64,000 nucleotides of DNA from NCBI RefSeq assembly GCF_025506275.1, contig NZ_QYCP01000079.1:38074-102073 (forward strand). Reading direction: 5' to 3'. Within the stretch, counting starts at the first letter, position 1. The number at the start of each line of letters is the position of its first letter. The notes beneath the pieces are model-generated. The model had not been told where the DNA came from. It ran no database searches and saw only the letters and a list, made by a program, of their open reading frames with translations. The position numbers and the translations under genes were made by a program. Source of the DNA: Brevibacterium permense. GTDB lineage: Bacteria > Actinomycetota > Actinomycetes > Actinomycetales > Brevibacteriaceae. This document shows, piece by piece, positions 51,991 through 62,887 of this stretch.

Positions 51991-53777
51991 GGTGTCCGTC
52001 CTTCCTTCGCCGAGGCGGCCGTCCCCGGATGCGTGTGCGCCTCGGCTTGTGCGCTCGCCCCCATGAGCTCGCGGTAGAGCTTCGAGGAATCGAGCAGCTG
52101 TTCGTGCGTGCCCAGTGCCGCGACCCTGCCCTCATCGAGCACAGCTACCACATCGGCCAGGGCCGCGGTGGACGGGCGGTGGGCGATGATGAGAGTCGTC
52201 GAATCCGGCAGGATCTCCCGCAGAGCCTGCTGCACTCGATCCTCGGTATCGACATCGACGGCCGAAAGCGGGTCGTCGAGGACGAGGATGCGCGGTTTGC
52301 CGATGACCGCGCGGGCCAAGGCGAGGCGCTGACGCTGACCGCCGGACAGGGACAGTCCCTGTTCGCCGACCTGTGTGTCCAGACCATCGGGCAGTCGGGA
52401 GACGAAATCCTTCGCCGCCGCGATCTCGAGGGCCTCCCAGATCTCCTCCTCGCTCGCGCCCGGGGATCCCATCTCGACGTTCTCGGCGACCGAGGTCGAG
52501 AACAGGATCGGGTCCTCGAAGGACACGGACACGAGGTGCCGCAGTTCGTTGACGGCCATGTCCCGGATATCGACGCCGTCGATGCTCACGGTGCCGGCGG
52601 AGATGTCCTGAAGCCTGGGCACGAGAGACGCCATCGTCGTCTTTCCCGAACCGGTCGCGCCGACGAGAGCGAGGGTCTGACCGGGCTCGATCGTGAGATT
52701 GAGACCGCGCAGGGTCAGCCGCTCTGTATCGGCGAAATGGAAGTCGACATCGTCGAAGCGCAGCTTCCCTAGGTAGTGCCCGACCTCGGGGGCATCGTCG
52801 ACACCGCCGTCGGCATCGGTGATGTCGTGGCGGATGTCGATGACCTCCCAATACCGACCGGCGGCGGTCAGCGCCATGAGCGCATCGGCGAGCAGGAAGC
52901 CGAGCATCTCGATGGGCATCCGCAGCACCATCGAGATCGTCACCGCCGCCACGACCGTGCCGATCGTCGTCCAGCCCTCGATGACACCCCAGGTGCCGAC
53001 GGCGACGATCGCCGCCTGAGCCACGGTCGGCAGCAGCAGGAGCACACTCCACAACCAGGAGTCGAGTTTCGCTTTGCGGATCTCCAAGGATTTCAGCCGA
53101 GTGGAGATCTCGGAGAAGCGCTCGGCGGCCCAGGGCGAGCGTCCGAACGACTTGAGGATGCGGATGCCCTGGATGGACTCCTCGACGTCGGTGGTCAGTT
53201 CGCCCATGGTGTCCTGCGACCGGCGGGAGGTCTCACGGTAGTGCTTCTCGAAGACGGCGACCGCGATGATCGCCGGCACCGCCATGAGGATCATGATCAG
53301 ACCGAAGACGGGCTGCATGATCACGAGCATCACCGTGCCGACTGCGAGAACGATCGGTGTGGAGAGGAGGAAGGGCAGCCCGAACGCGAAGAACCGGCGC
53401 AGCTGGGACAGATCATTCACTGCACGCGAGAGGAGCTGGCCGGACTCCCAGGAGTCATGGATCGCCACCGAGGTGTACTGCAGACGATCGAACAGACGAG
53501 AACGCCACGTCACCTCCCAATGGGAGACGACGGGAGCGACGATCATGCGCCGTGCCCACATTCCGACCGCCTCGGCGATGCCGATGCACAGGACCCCGAG
53601 GACCGGCAGCCACAGGCCCGACAGATCTCGATGGGCGATGGGTCCGTCGACGATGTAGCCGGTGATCACGGGGACGATGAGCTGGATTCCGTTGGCCAGG
53701 AGAGTGAGGACGAGCACGAGGACGTACACGCCGATGCGGGAGCGGAGGTCAGGCCAGAAACGGAGGAGGGGGCGCAC
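51987..53777 (-). CDS. ABC exporter half-transporter, degenerate NBD
   Basis: About 596 residues from a GTG at 53777. Six helices, then an NBD with Walker A GATGSGKTT, signature LSLSGGQRQRLALARA and Walker B ILVLDDPLSAVD. An Asp replaces the usual catalytic Glu, as in the degenerate site of heterodimeric exporters (e.g. TM287/288, TmrAB). Together with the next gene it forms one transporter with one active ATP site. The frame continues upstream to 54203 without homology; the start is uncertain (TAGGCT lies eight bases before the GTG). Confidence 0.87.
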   Translation of the reverse strand: MRPLLRFWPDLRSRIGVYVLVLVLTLLANGIQLIVPVITGYIVDGPIAHRDLSGLWLPVLGVLCIGIAEAVGMWARRMIVAPVVSHWEVTWRSRLFDRLQYTSVAIHDSWESGQLLSRAVNDLSQLRRFFAFGLPFLLSTPIVLAVGTVMLVIMQPVFGLIMILMAVPAIIAVAVFEKHYRETSRRSQDTMGELTTDVEESIQGIRILKSFGRSPWAAERFSEISTRLKSLEIRKAKLDSWLWSVLLLLPTVAQAAIVAVGTWGVIEGWTTIGTVVAAVTISMVLRMPIEMLGFLLADALMALTAAGRYWEVIDIRHDITDADGGVDDAPEVGHYLGKLRFDDVDFHFADTERLTLRGLNLTIEPGQTLALVGATGSGKTTMASLVPRLQDISAGTVSIDGVDIRDMAVNELRHLVSVSFEDPILFSTSVAENVEMGSPGASEEEIWEALEIAAAKDFVSRLPDGLDTQVGEQGLSLSGGQRQRLALARAVIGKPRILVLDDPLSAVDVDTEDRVQQALREILPDSTTLIIAHRPSTAALADVVAVLDEGRVAALGTHEQLLDSSKLYRELMGASAQAEAHTHPGTAASAKEGRTP

Positions 53778-54002
53778 GAGAATCCAGCCTAGTCGCAGAC
53801 TGTGATCTATTCCACGAATCCGGCAAACAGGCTTCCCGTTTCTCTGTGCGCTGAATATCGAGGTCGTGCGGAACGGCGGCGGGGAGTGGGGACGCTGGGC
53901 CGCCTCGGCGAGTCTCGCCTGGCAACCATTGTCGGTCTCGAATGTCGGGACGAATGATCGCGAGGTTTGACACCCTCGAGTGCTGAGGGGAACTATTGAG
54001 GC
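53778..54002. other. Gap between the exporter and the ilv leader
   Basis: With the leader region this makes a 371-base interval without a large gene. It contains a copy of the recurrent CCGCCTCGGCGAG word at 53900 and the ilv promoter at its right end. I see no coding potential. Confidence 0.4.
53967..53996 (+). promoter_or_regulatory. Promoter of the ilvBN(C) operon
   Basis: TTGACA (53967–53972), an 18-bp spacer and AACTAT (53991–53996). Start of transcription would fall on or next to the A of the leader-peptide ATG at 54003. Confidence 0.6.
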
Positions 54003-54053
54003 ATGACTCACCTTCTTGTCGTCGTTATTCACCAGCGCGCGGATCTTCCGTAG
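54003..54053 (+). CDS. ilv leader peptide
   Basis: A 16-residue peptide, MTHLLVVVIHQRADLP, read from an ATG that coincides with the predicted transcription start. Six of its first nine residues are Leu, Val or Ile, the amino acids made by the downstream pathway. Ribosome stalling on these codons when charged tRNAs are scarce would favour the anti-terminator pairing described in the next entry. Similar peptides precede ilvB in other actinobacteria. Confidence 0.8.
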   Translation: MTHLLVVVIHQRADLP

Positions 54054-54107
54054 CCTGTCGAGACGACACGTTCCGCGCGCCCCTACCGAATCCGGAGGGG
54101 CTTTTTT
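54035..54107 (+). terminator. ilv transcription attenuator
   Basis: The terminator is GCCCCT..AGGGGC with an inner CCG/CGG stem, followed by six Ts (54079–54107). A competing pairing joins GCGCGCGGA within the leader peptide (54035–54043) with TCCGCGCGC (54072–54080), which overlaps the terminator's left arm. A ribosome that finishes the leader covers the first segment and lets the terminator form; a stalled one leaves it free. Confidence 0.8.
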
Positions 54108-54148
54108 AATGCGGAGATGAGAAGGAAACCTAGGAAGGATAGGAATCG

Positions 54149-56083
54149 ATGGCAGCCAAGCCCTCGACCGCGAAAGACACGGGCACTCAATCCGCGTCCG
54201 CACCGGTCACAGCCACACCGTCCAGCATTCGCCGCAACACCGGCCCCGAGGTCCTCACCGGCGCACAGGCGATCGTCCGCAGCCTCGAGAAGCTCGAGGT
54301 CGACACGGTATTCGGGCTTCCCGGCGGCACCATCCTTCCCACCTACGACCCGCTGTTCGAGACGGACAAGATCCGTCACATCCTCGTCCGTCACGAGCAG
54401 GGCGCCGGCCACGCGGCCGAAGGCTATGCGGCCGCCTCGGGCAAGCTCGGCGTGTGCATCGCCACCTCGGGCCCGGGCGCGACGAACCTCATCACGGCTC
54501 TGGCCGATGCGCACATGGACTCCGTGCCGATGCTCGCGATCACCGGCCAGCAGGCCTCGAGCCTGCTCGGCACGGACGCCTTCCAGGAGGCCGATATCGT
54601 CGGCATGACGATGCCGGTGACCAAGCACAGCTTCCTCGTCACCCGTGCCGAGGACATTCCGGCGGCGCTCGTCAACGCCCACCACATCGCGACCACCGGC
54701 CGTCCCGGCCCCGTGCTCGTCGACATCACCAAGGACGCGCAGACCGGAACGGCCCCGTTCGTCTGGCCGGAGGAGCCGGTGCTGCCCGGCTACCGTCCGA
54801 TCCTCAAGCCGCACGCCAAGCAGATCCGCGAAGCTGCGCGCCTCATGTCGGAGGCTCAGCGCCCCGTGTTCTACATCGGCGGCGGAGTCATCCGCTCGGA
54901 AGCCGAGAAGGAGCTGCTTCGCCTGGCCGAGGCCACGAACATTCCCGTGGTCACCACGCTCATGGCCCGCGGAGCCTTCCCCGACTCGCATCAGCTGCAC
55001 TTGGGCATGCCCGGAATGCACGGCAGCGTGCCTGCCGTCACCGCCTTCCAGAAGGCCGACCTGCTCATCGCCATCGGTGCCCGTTTCGACGACCGCGTGA
55101 CCGGCAAGCTGGACTCCTTCGCCCCGAACGCACAGGTCATCCACGCCGATATCGACCCAGCCGAGATCGGCAAGAACCGCGAGGTCGATGTCGCCATCGT
55201 CGGTGATGCACGCGAAGTGCTCGCCGAGATGCTCGCCGAGATGCGCAGCAAGTTCCCCAAGGCTCTGGAGCGCCAGCGCGAACCGTGGTGGCGCTTCCTC
55301 AACCGTCTCGAACAGACCTACCCCCTCGGCTATGAGACGCACGGCGAACTGTGCGATCCGCAGTACGTCATCTCCCGGATCTCGGCTCTCACCGGTCCTG
55401 AGGCGGTCTACGCCGCGGGAGTTGGACAGCACCAGATGTGGGCGGCTCAGTTCATCGAATTCGAGCGCCCCAAGTCGTGGCTGAACTCCGGCGGGCTCGG
55501 CACCATGGGCTACTCCGTGCCGGCTGCCATGGGCGCGAAGGTCGGTCAGCCCAACCGCGTGGTGTGGGCGATCGACGGTGACGGCTGCTTCCAGATGACG
55601 AATCAGGAACTGGCCACCTGCGCGCTCAACAACATCCCGATCAAGGTCGCGATCATCAACAACTCGTCCCTGGGCATGGTCCGTCAGTGGCAGACCCTGT
55701 TCTACGACGGCCGCTACTCGAACACCGACCTCAACACCGGCCACGAGACGATTCGCATCCCCGACTTCGCCAAGCTGGCCGAAGCCTACGGCTGCGAAGC
55801 GCTGCGCGTGGACCGCAACGAGGATGTCGACGCCGCTATCGAGAAGGCGCTGTCGATCAATGACCGACCGGTCGTCCTCGACTTCACGGTCCCACCGGAT
55901 GCGATGGTGTGGCCGATGGTCGCGGCAGGCGTGTCGAACGATGAGATCGAGTACGCCCGCGGCATCCGCCCCGAGTTCGACGGAGAGGGCGAAGAGGAGG
56001 CCGAGGCCGCCATCGCCGAGGCCGGAGCGAACGAAGACGGCACGGTGCGTTCCGTGGCTCAGATCGAAGGAGGCCTGGAATGA
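54149..56083 (+). CDS. ilvB: Acetolactate synthase large subunit
   Basis: The 644-residue ThDP- and FAD-dependent enzyme opening valine, leucine and isoleucine synthesis. The catalytic Glu is in [16 protein letters not shown]; ThDP binding is [17 protein letters not shown] with [19 protein letters not shown] sequence; the family loops [13 protein letters not shown] and [14 protein letters not shown] are present. The first ~40 residues are Ala/Ser/Thr-rich and dispensable. AAGGATAGG precedes the ATG. It overlaps ilvN by four bases. Confidence 0.97.
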   Translation: MAAKPSTAKDTGTQSASAPVTATPSSIRRNTGPEVLTGAQAIVRSLEKLEVDTVFGLPGGTILPTYDPLFETDKIRHILVRHEQGAGHAAEGYAAASGKLGVCIATSGPGATNLITALADAHMDSVPMLAITGQQASSLLGTDAFQEADIVGMTMPVTKHSFLVTRAEDIPAALVNAHHIATTGRPGPVLVDITKDAQTGTAPFVWPEEPVLPGYRPILKPHAKQIREAARLMSEAQRPVFYIGGGVIRSEAEKELLRLAEATNIPVVTTLMARGAFPDSHQLHLGMPGMHGSVPAVTAFQKADLLIAIGARFDDRVTGKLDSFAPNAQVIHADIDPAEIGKNREVDVAIVGDAREVLAEMLAEMRSKFPKALERQREPWWRFLNRLEQTYPLGYETHGELCDPQYVISRISALTGPEAVYAAGVGQHQMWAAQFIEFERPKSWLNSGGLGTMGYSVPAAMGAKVGQPNRVVWAIDGDGCFQMTNQELATCALNNIPIKVAIINNSSLGMVRQWQTLFYDGRYSNTDLNTGHETIRIPDFAKLAEAYGCEALRVDRNEDVDAAIEKALSINDRPVVLDFTVPPDAMVWPMVAAGVSNDEIEYARGIRPEFDGEGEEEAEAAIAEAGANEDGTVRSVAQIEGGLE

Positions 56084-56595
56084 ACAACAGCCGACACACA
56101 CTCTCTGTCCTGGTCGAGAACAAACCCGGCGTGCTCACCCGGTTCACCGGGCTCATCGCCCGCCGCGGCTTCAACATCCACAGCCTCGCCGTCGGTGTGA
56201 CCGAGCATGAGGAGCTGAGCCGGATCACCGTCGTCGTCGACGTCAACGACGTTCCGCTGGAGCAGGTGACGAAGCAGCTGAACAAGCTCGTCAACGTCAT
56301 CAAGATCGTCGAACTCGAACCCGAGTCCTCGGTGCGCCGTGCGCACATCATCTACAAGGTCAAGGCGAATGCGGCCACACGACCCCAGGTCGCCTCGGCG
56401 GTGGAGATGTTCCGGGCGAAGATCGTCGACGTCGGACCCGACTCCGTGAGCATCGAGGCCACCGGTGAGCTCGGCAAGGTCGAAGCCCTGCGCGAGGTCC
56501 TCGAACCCTTCGGGATCAAGGAGATCGTGCAGTCGGGAACCGTGGCCATCGGCCGCGGGGCGAAGTCGATCACCGACCGCGCACTGCGCAGCTGA
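56080..56595 (+). CDS. ilvN: Acetolactate synthase small (regulatory) subunit
   Basis: A 171-residue regulatory subunit with an N-terminal ACT domain ([39 protein letters not shown]) and the C-terminal ALS_ss domain ([19 protein letters not shown]). It binds valine and mediates feedback inhibition of IlvB. The start overlaps the ilvB stop as ATGA. Confidence 0.96.
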   Translation: MNNSRHTLSVLVENKPGVLTRFTGLIARRGFNIHSLAVGVTEHEELSRITVVVDVNDVPLEQVTKQLNKLVNVIKIVELEPESSVRRAHIIYKVKANAATRPQVASAVEMFRAKIVDVGPDSVSIEATGELGKVEALREVLEPFGIKEIVQSGTVAIGRGAKSITDRALRS

Positions 56596-56757
56596 GGAAC
56601 ACTGCGCAGCTGACGAGGCATACGGAACCGTGCGTTTCCCACTGACCGCGCAACCGCCTCGGCGAAGATTTTCGTGTTCCAACTTGTGGAACCCCGCTCA
56701 TCTCAATAAGTGAACAGCAGTACCGAACTGTGAAACAATGGGGGCATCACCCCGTAA

Positions 56758-57807
<1,050 letters not shown>

Positions 57808-57881
57808 GTCTGAGTCTCAACCTCGCCGAGGCGGCCCCAACGTTGCGACGCCGGGACCGCCCCAGCGCGGCCGACTGAGAC

Positions 57882-57913
57882 AAGGAGCCCCGGACAGGTG
57901 TCCGGGGCTCCTT
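57882..57913 (+). terminator. Terminator after ilvC
   Basis: AAGGAGCCCCGGACA and TGTCCGGGGCTCCTT form a perfect 15-bp stem around GG, 75 bases past the stop. Confidence 0.8.
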
Positions 57914-58003
57914 CGCGTACACCTCGGCGATCCCAAGGCCCCGGACGGCGATCGTTCGGGAGAATCTTCCGCCGGCGGCACCGATCTGGACTACTGTGGA
58001 TGT

Positions 58004-59296
58004 GTGACGAATTACAGATTCGAAGACTTCGAGCCCACCATCGACGAGGCCACCGGCGAGCCGGATGACCGCACCAAGGCGTACTTCGCCTCGACGAGCG
58101 TCGGCTTCCACGACCCCCGCTCCACTGATGCGGCCCTGGTGGGCAGGGCGAAGCGGGCGATCGCCGATGGGCGCAAGCTCACCGCTGTCTATGCTGACCA
58201 GGAGTTCGACCACGGCCTCGACTCCTCCATCCCGGTCGCGACCTTCGCCTGGTTCGAGAAGCTCGTCAACGTCGGCGGCGGGCGGCTGGTCCCCGGTCAC
58301 CTGATCACCTGGATCACGGTGCGGCCGACCCATCGTCGGCGCGGTCTGCTGCGGTCGCTGATGACCACGGACCTCGCCGAGGCGAAGGGGGCCGGCTACC
58401 CGTTCGCCGCGCTGACCGCGACCGAAGGCGGAATCTATTCGCGCTTCGGCTTCGGCGTGGCCACCTGGCTGCGTTCGATCGAGGTCGACACATCACCCGG
58501 TTTCAAGATGGTCCGCGAACCCGATCGCCGTGTCGAGATGTGCCTGCCCAGCGAGCTGCGCGAACTCGCTCCGAAGATCTACGACCGATTCATGCGCACC
58601 TCGCCCGGGGCGATGGAGCGCCAGCAGACCTACATCGAACGCGCCACCGGGGCCCTCAACACTGAGACCGGCGAAGAGGACCGCGGCGTCCGCGCGGCCC
58701 TGCACTTCGACGAACAGGGCGAGCCCGACGGCTATGTGTCCTACAAATTCGCCGGCTGGTCGAAGACCCCGCCGACCGTCGACATCATCGACTTCGTGGC
58801 CGTCACCGATGCGGCCTACGCCTCGCTGTGGTCGTTCCTCGCCGCCATCGACCTGTCGACCCGCGTGACCTTCGGCGAGTCCGCCGAATACTCGCCGCTG
58901 CCGTGGCTGCTCACTGATTCGCGGCGCGTGAAGACCGTCGCGAGCGAGGACAACATCTGGATCCGCATCCTCGACGTCAAGGCCGCGCTCGAAGCCCGGC
59001 CCTGGTACGTGCCCGGAACGCTGACGATCGACATCGACGATTCCCTCGACCTCGCGGGGGGACGCTTCACGATCACCTCGGATGGTGAGAGCGCCGAGGT
59101 GATCCCTGCCTCCGATTCGACGCCGGCAGACCTGGGGCTCGGCATCGCCGAGCTCGGGTCCCTGTACCTCGGCGGCGCCGATCCCGTCATCCTCGCTCGG
59201 GCCGGACGCATCGATGAGCAGACGCCGGGATCCGCCGTGCTCGCCAGCGCGATGTTCAGCCTGGGGCGGGCGCCGTATTCGCCGAACGGGTTCTGA
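58004..59296 (+). CDS. Eis-like GNAT acetyltransferase
   Basis: A 430-residue protein of the Eis family (two GNAT folds plus a sterol-carrier-like C-terminal domain). The acetyl-CoA loop is ITWITVRPTHRRRGLLRSLM; TATEGGIYSRFGFGVATW follows, as in Eis. The protein ends in YSPNGF; the free C-terminal carboxylate serves as general base in Eis, and a terminal Phe is characteristic. Eis acetylates aminoglycosides and protein lysines; the substrate here is unknown. GTG start with TACTGT six bases upstream. Confidence 0.87.
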   Translation: MTNYRFEDFEPTIDEATGEPDDRTKAYFASTSVGFHDPRSTDAALVGRAKRAIADGRKLTAVYADQEFDHGLDSSIPVATFAWFEKLVNVGGGRLVPGHLITWITVRPTHRRRGLLRSLMTTDLAEAKGAGYPFAALTATEGGIYSRFGFGVATWLRSIEVDTSPGFKMVREPDRRVEMCLPSELRELAPKIYDRFMRTSPGAMERQQTYIERATGALNTETGEEDRGVRAALHFDEQGEPDGYVSYKFAGWSKTPPTVDIIDFVAVTDAAYASLWSFLAAIDLSTRVTFGESAEYSPLPWLLTDSRRVKTVASEDNIWIRILDVKAALEARPWYVPGTLTIDIDDSLDLAGGRFTITSDGESAEVIPASDSTPADLGLGIAELGSLYLGGADPVILARAGRIDEQTPGSAVLASAMFSLGRAPYSPNGF

Positions 59297-59360
59297 GCAC
59301 ACCGCGGATTCTGAGCAACTCGAACGGTCTGTTGAGCGATTCTTCCCAGAATCTGAGACC

Positions 59361-59389
59361 TTGTGAAGGAATCCTGAAAGTCTCATAAG
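59361..59389 (+). promoter_or_regulatory. Putative serA promoter
   Basis: TTGTGA and CATAAG are separated by 17 bases, 34 bases before the GTG start of serA. Confidence 0.4.
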
Positions 59390-59423
59390 GTGGACGCGTC
59401 CCGGACGCAACAGGAGGAAATCA

Positions 59424-61016
59424 GTGCCCAAGCCCGTCGTGCTCATCGCCGAAGAACTGTCACCGGCCACCATCGAAGCTCTCGGAGGAGACTTCGAGAT
59501 CCGTCACACCGAGGGCGCCGACCGATCCCAGCTCCTGCCCGCCATCGCCGACGCCGATGCGATCCTCGTCCGGTCTGCCACGCAGGTCGACGCCGAAGCC
59601 ATCAACGCGGCGAAGAACCTCAAGGTCATCGCCCGCGCCGGCGTCGGACTCGACAATGTCGATGTCCCCGCGGCCACCTCGGCGGGTGTCATGGTCGTCA
59701 ACGCACCCACGTCGAACATCATCTCCGCAGCCGAGCTGACGATGGCCCACATCCTCGGTTCGGCTCGCTACTTCGGTGCCGGAAACACCTCGCTGAAGGC
59801 GGGGGAGTGGAACCGGAAGAAGTACACCGGCGTCGAACTCTACGAGAAGACTCTGGGCATCGTCGGCCTCGGCCGCATCGGCGGACTCGTTGCCGAACGT
59901 GCGAAGGCCTTCGGCATGCGACTCGTCGGCTACGACCCCTACATCACCCAAGCCCGCGCGGCGCAGATGGGCGTCGAGGTCCTCGACCTGCCCGGCCTGC
60001 TCGCCGTGTCCGACTTCGTCACCGTGCACATGCCCAAGACGCCGGAGACGGTCGGCATGATCAGCACCGAGGAGCTCAAAGCCGCCAAGCCCGGAGCCCG
60101 GTTCATCAACGTCGCCCGCGGCGGCATCATCGACGAAGCGGCCCTGGCCGAGGCCGTGGCCAACGGTGAGGTCGGCGGTGCCGGAATCGATGTCTGGAAC
60201 GTCGAACCGCCGGAGCACTCGGCACTCATGGATCTCGATGCCGTCAACGTCACCCCGCATCTGGGCGCCTCGACTCACGAGGCCCAGGAGAAGGCCGGCG
60301 TCGCCGTGGCGAAGTCCGTGCGCAAGGCCCTGGCCGGGGAACTCGTCCCCGATGCGGTCAACGTGGCAGGCGGCGCCATCCACGAGGATGTGCGTCCGGG
60401 CATTCCCCTGGCCGAGCGTCTGGGACGGGTCGTCAACGCTCTGGCCGACTCCTCGGTCACGCACTTCAAGGTCGAGGTCAACGGCGAGATCGCCGACAAG
60501 GACGTCTCCGTCCTCAAGCTCTCCGCGCTCAAGGGCCTGTTCAAGGACGTCGTGTCCGATCAGGTCTCCTATGTCAACGCTCCGCTGCTGGCCGAAGAGC
60601 GCGGAATCGGCGTCGAGCTCGTCACCGATCCGTACTGCGAATCGTTCCGCAACATCACCCGACTGACCGCGACGACGAGCACCGGGCAGCGCATCTCCGT
60701 GTCCGGCACGGTCACCGGTCCGAAGCTCGTGCAGAAGCTCACCGAGGTCGACGGCTACTCGCTCGAGATCGAACTGACTGACAACCTGCTGATCTTCCGC
60801 TACGAGGACCGTCCGGGAATCATCGGTCAGCTGGGTCTGGCGCTCGGTGCGAACAACGTCAACATCGCCGGAATGCAGGTCTCGCCCGCGTCGACGAGCA
60901 ACGAGGCGCTGTCCGTCCTGGCAGTGGATTCGGTCGTCTCGGACGAGGTCGTCAAGGCCGTGGCCGGTGCCGTGAACGCCTCGGCCTTCACCGGCGTCTC
61001 GCTCCAGGAGGACTGA
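59424..61016 (+). CDS. serA: D-3-phosphoglycerate dehydrogenase
   Basis: A 530-residue type I enzyme opening serine synthesis. NAD loop GIVGLGRIGGLVAERAKAFG; catalytic Arg in NVARGGIIDEAAL, Glu in VWNVEPPEHS and His in TPHLGASTHEAQ. The allosteric substrate-binding domain and the C-terminal ACT domain (FRYEDRPGIIGQLGLALG) follow, indicating serine feedback. GTG start with AGGAGG upstream. It feeds cysE and cysK elsewhere in the window. Confidence 0.97.
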   Translation: MPKPVVLIAEELSPATIEALGGDFEIRHTEGADRSQLLPAIADADAILVRSATQVDAEAINAAKNLKVIARAGVGLDNVDVPAATSAGVMVVNAPTSNIISAAELTMAHILGSARYFGAGNTSLKAGEWNRKKYTGVELYEKTLGIVGLGRIGGLVAERAKAFGMRLVGYDPYITQARAAQMGVEVLDLPGLLAVSDFVTVHMPKTPETVGMISTEELKAAKPGARFINVARGGIIDEAALAEAVANGEVGGAGIDVWNVEPPEHSALMDLDAVNVTPHLGASTHEAQEKAGVAVAKSVRKALAGELVPDAVNVAGGAIHEDVRPGIPLAERLGRVVNALADSSVTHFKVEVNGEIADKDVSVLKLSALKGLFKDVVSDQVSYVNAPLLAEERGIGVELVTDPYCESFRNITRLTATTSTGQRISVSGTVTGPKLVQKLTEVDGYSLEIELTDNLLIFRYEDRPGIIGQLGLALGANNVNIAGMQVSPASTSNEALSVLAVDSVVSDEVVKAVAGAVNASAFTGVSLQED

Positions 61017-61029
61017 GCCCCTCAGCAGA

Positions 61030-61080
61030 AGGACCCGTTCACCCCGCAAGCCATAGGGCGAAGCGGGGTGAGCGGGTCCT
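61030..61080. terminator. Bidirectional hairpin between serA and PAP2 gene
   Basis: AGGACCCGTTCACCCCGC pairs with GCGGGGTGAGCGGGTCCT (one G·U) over a 15-base loop. The stem overlaps the stop codon of the convergent phosphatase gene. Confidence 0.7.
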
Positions 61081-61740
61081 CTGCGCTGTCAGGGTCCAGA
61101 ATTCGTCGACGAGGACGGCGACGGCGATTCCGATGAAGGCACCGGCGATCGTGTCGGTGAGCCAATGTACCTGGAGCGCGGTCCGCGACCACATCATGCC
61201 GAGGATCCAGAAGCCGGCGAGGATGAACGACCAATGGAAGCCCATCTTCGGTGGCTGGGCTTCTGCTGCCTGGGCTGCCGAGCCACGCAGCTGATGACGG
61301 CGGCAGGCGATGATGGCCAGACTCATTGCCAGTGCGGCAGCGCCCATCGAATGCCCCGAGGGATAGGAGAATCCCAAGGATTCGTAGAGCTGGTCGCTGG
61401 GGCGCAGCCGGGTGACGATGGCCTTGAGGATCTCCGAGGCGGCGATGCCGGCGAGCATCGTGGTGACGAGGAAGATCGCCGAGCGCAGGCGTCTGCGCAA
61501 CACGAATACGCCCGCGAGCAGCGCGGTGCAGATGACCACACCGGTACCACCGCCGACCTCGGCGAGGACGACGGCGATCCAGTACGGTACCGAGCCTCTA
61601 TCGAGGCCGGCGAACTCCAACCAGGACTGATCGATCGGCGTGGGGCCGATGCGTTCGAGATGCAGCCACAGTCCGAAGGCGATGACGAGGAGGACGGCGG
61701 GCAGTGTCGCCCACAGCAGCCAAGGCGGCTGTCGGCTCAA
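61039..61740 (-). CDS. PAP2-family membrane phosphatase
   Basis: A 233-residue integral membrane protein with five to six helices. The three PAP2 motifs are present: KAIVTRLRPSD, YPSGHSMGAAAL and SRTALQVHWLTDTIAG. Members dephosphorylate undecaprenyl or other lipid pyrophosphates. The frame has no ATG/GTG near the conserved start; a TTG at 61740 overlaps the stop of the upstream gene as TTGA and was chosen (translational coupling). Confidence 0.86.
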   Translation of the reverse strand: MSRQPPWLLWATLPAVLLVIAFGLWLHLERIGPTPIDQSWLEFAGLDRGSVPYWIAVVLAEVGGGTGVVICTALLAGVFVLRRRLRSAIFLVTTMLAGIAASEILKAIVTRLRPSDQLYESLGFSYPSGHSMGAAALAMSLAIIACRRHQLRGSAAQAAEAQPPKMGFHWSFILAGFWILGMMWSRTALQVHWLTDTIAGAFIGIAVAVLVDEFWTLTAQRTRSPRFALWLAG

Positions 61741-62588
61741 GCGTTCCAGAGACCGTAGGCGTCGGCCATGGACGCGATCTTCTTGGCGCGGGCCAAGCGT
61801 GGCAGGTAGGAGCCGTCGGTGATCTCGGATCCGCCTTCGGCGGCTTCGAGCATCTGGCGGGCCCAATCGCGTTCGTCTTCGCTCGGGCTCATGGCCTCAT
61901 TGAGGGTGTTGACCTGGTCGACGGTGAGGACGAGCTTTCCGGTCATGCCCATCATGTGTGTGACTTCGGCATCGGCCCAGACCTTCTCATCATCGGCATC
62001 GGCGGCGGAAGGACCGTCGATGGGTCCCGGCAGGCCGCCCATGCGGGAGGCGATCGTCAGGCGTGAGCGGGCATAGGCCAGAGCCATCGGATCGCCGGAG
62101 AAGCCGGTGTCCTTGCGGAAGTCATTGGTGCCGAAGGCGAGGCGGAAAGTACCGGGCGCCTCGGCGATGCGGGTGGCGTTCTCCACTCCGCGGGCCGATT
62201 CCAGGAGGGCGAGCACGGGCAGGCCGGCCTTCGCGCGCATCGCGGTGTAGGACACCTGCTCGGGGCGTTCGGTCTCGGGCAGCATGACTCCGCGCAGGCC
62301 CGGAAGCATGGCGACGGCGGCGAGGTCATCGGCCCAGAACTCGGATTCCATCTTGTTGATCCGCACCCAGGCGGACATTCCTGAATCGAGGGCGCGCACG
62401 ACATTGTCGCGGGCTTCGATCTTCTTGTCATCGGCGACAGAAGCCTCGAGGTCGAAGATGACGGAATCCGCTTCCGAGGTCTGCGCGGGAGTGAACAGCT
62501 CCTCCCTCGCAGCATTGACGAGCAGCCAGGACCGGGAGAGTTTGGCGGGCAGAGCTGCGGCGCGGGCGTTGCGGATGATTTCGGTCAA
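61737..62588 (-). CDS. CitE/HpcH-like lyase
   Basis: A 283-residue TIM-barrel protein of the citrate lyase beta-subunit/HpcH family. Metal and acyl-CoA residues appear in DSVIFDLEASVADDKK, SAWVRINKMESEFW, LPVLALLESARGVENA and RLAFGTNDFRKDTG. Stand-alone CitE-like proteins cleave or form beta-hydroxyacyl-CoAs such as citramalyl- or malyl-CoA; substrate unknown. A TTG at 62588 with GAGAAAG upstream gives the most sensible start. It overlaps the PAP2 gene. Confidence 0.85.
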   Translation of the reverse strand: MTEIIRNARAAALPAKLSRSWLLVNAAREELFTPAQTSEADSVIFDLEASVADDKKIEARDNVVRALDSGMSAWVRINKMESEFWADDLAAVAMLPGLRGVMLPETERPEQVSYTAMRAKAGLPVLALLESARGVENATRIAEAPGTFRLAFGTNDFRKDTGFSGDPMALAYARSRLTIASRMGGLPGPIDGPSAADADDEKVWADAEVTHMMGMTGKLVLTVDQVNTLNEAMSPSEDERDWARQMLEAAEGGSEITDGSYLPRLARAKKIASMADAYGLWNA

Positions 62589-62887
62589 TGATCGACTTTC
62601 TCTCGGGGCTGATTGCGTGCGGCCCCCCACGGGGTTTGGGGTGCTGTCTCCATTTTCGTCCCTGCGGCGACGGATGTGTAGCCGAGAACAGTGATTGAGA
62701 CGTGAATTTGTTCATGTCGGCACACGAAGCGCGGGGCAGCGGCAGGTGCGGCGGTCTTCGACCGATGTGTTCGCGCCGCTGTTGCGCCGACGTCGCTGCA
62801 CGTCCGCGTTTCTGCGACGGCGCCGACGTAAGTTCACATTGTAAGACGCTGTAGTTGTATCGTGAGATCGAGTCTTATTCTGTGAGC
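62589..62887. other. Divergent gap between the CitE-like gene and leuB
   Basis: A 299-base interval. The half nearest leuB is AT-richer and holds TATTCT (62876–62881) six bases before the leuB ATG, with TTGTAT at 62855–62860 as a possible, closely spaced -35. The rest is GC-rich with no coding potential seen. Confidence 0.4.

Noticed and set aside
54083..56101. 672-codon minus-strand frame opposite ilvB
   Set aside because: Mirror of the ilvB codon pattern; ilvB itself has all catalytic motifs.
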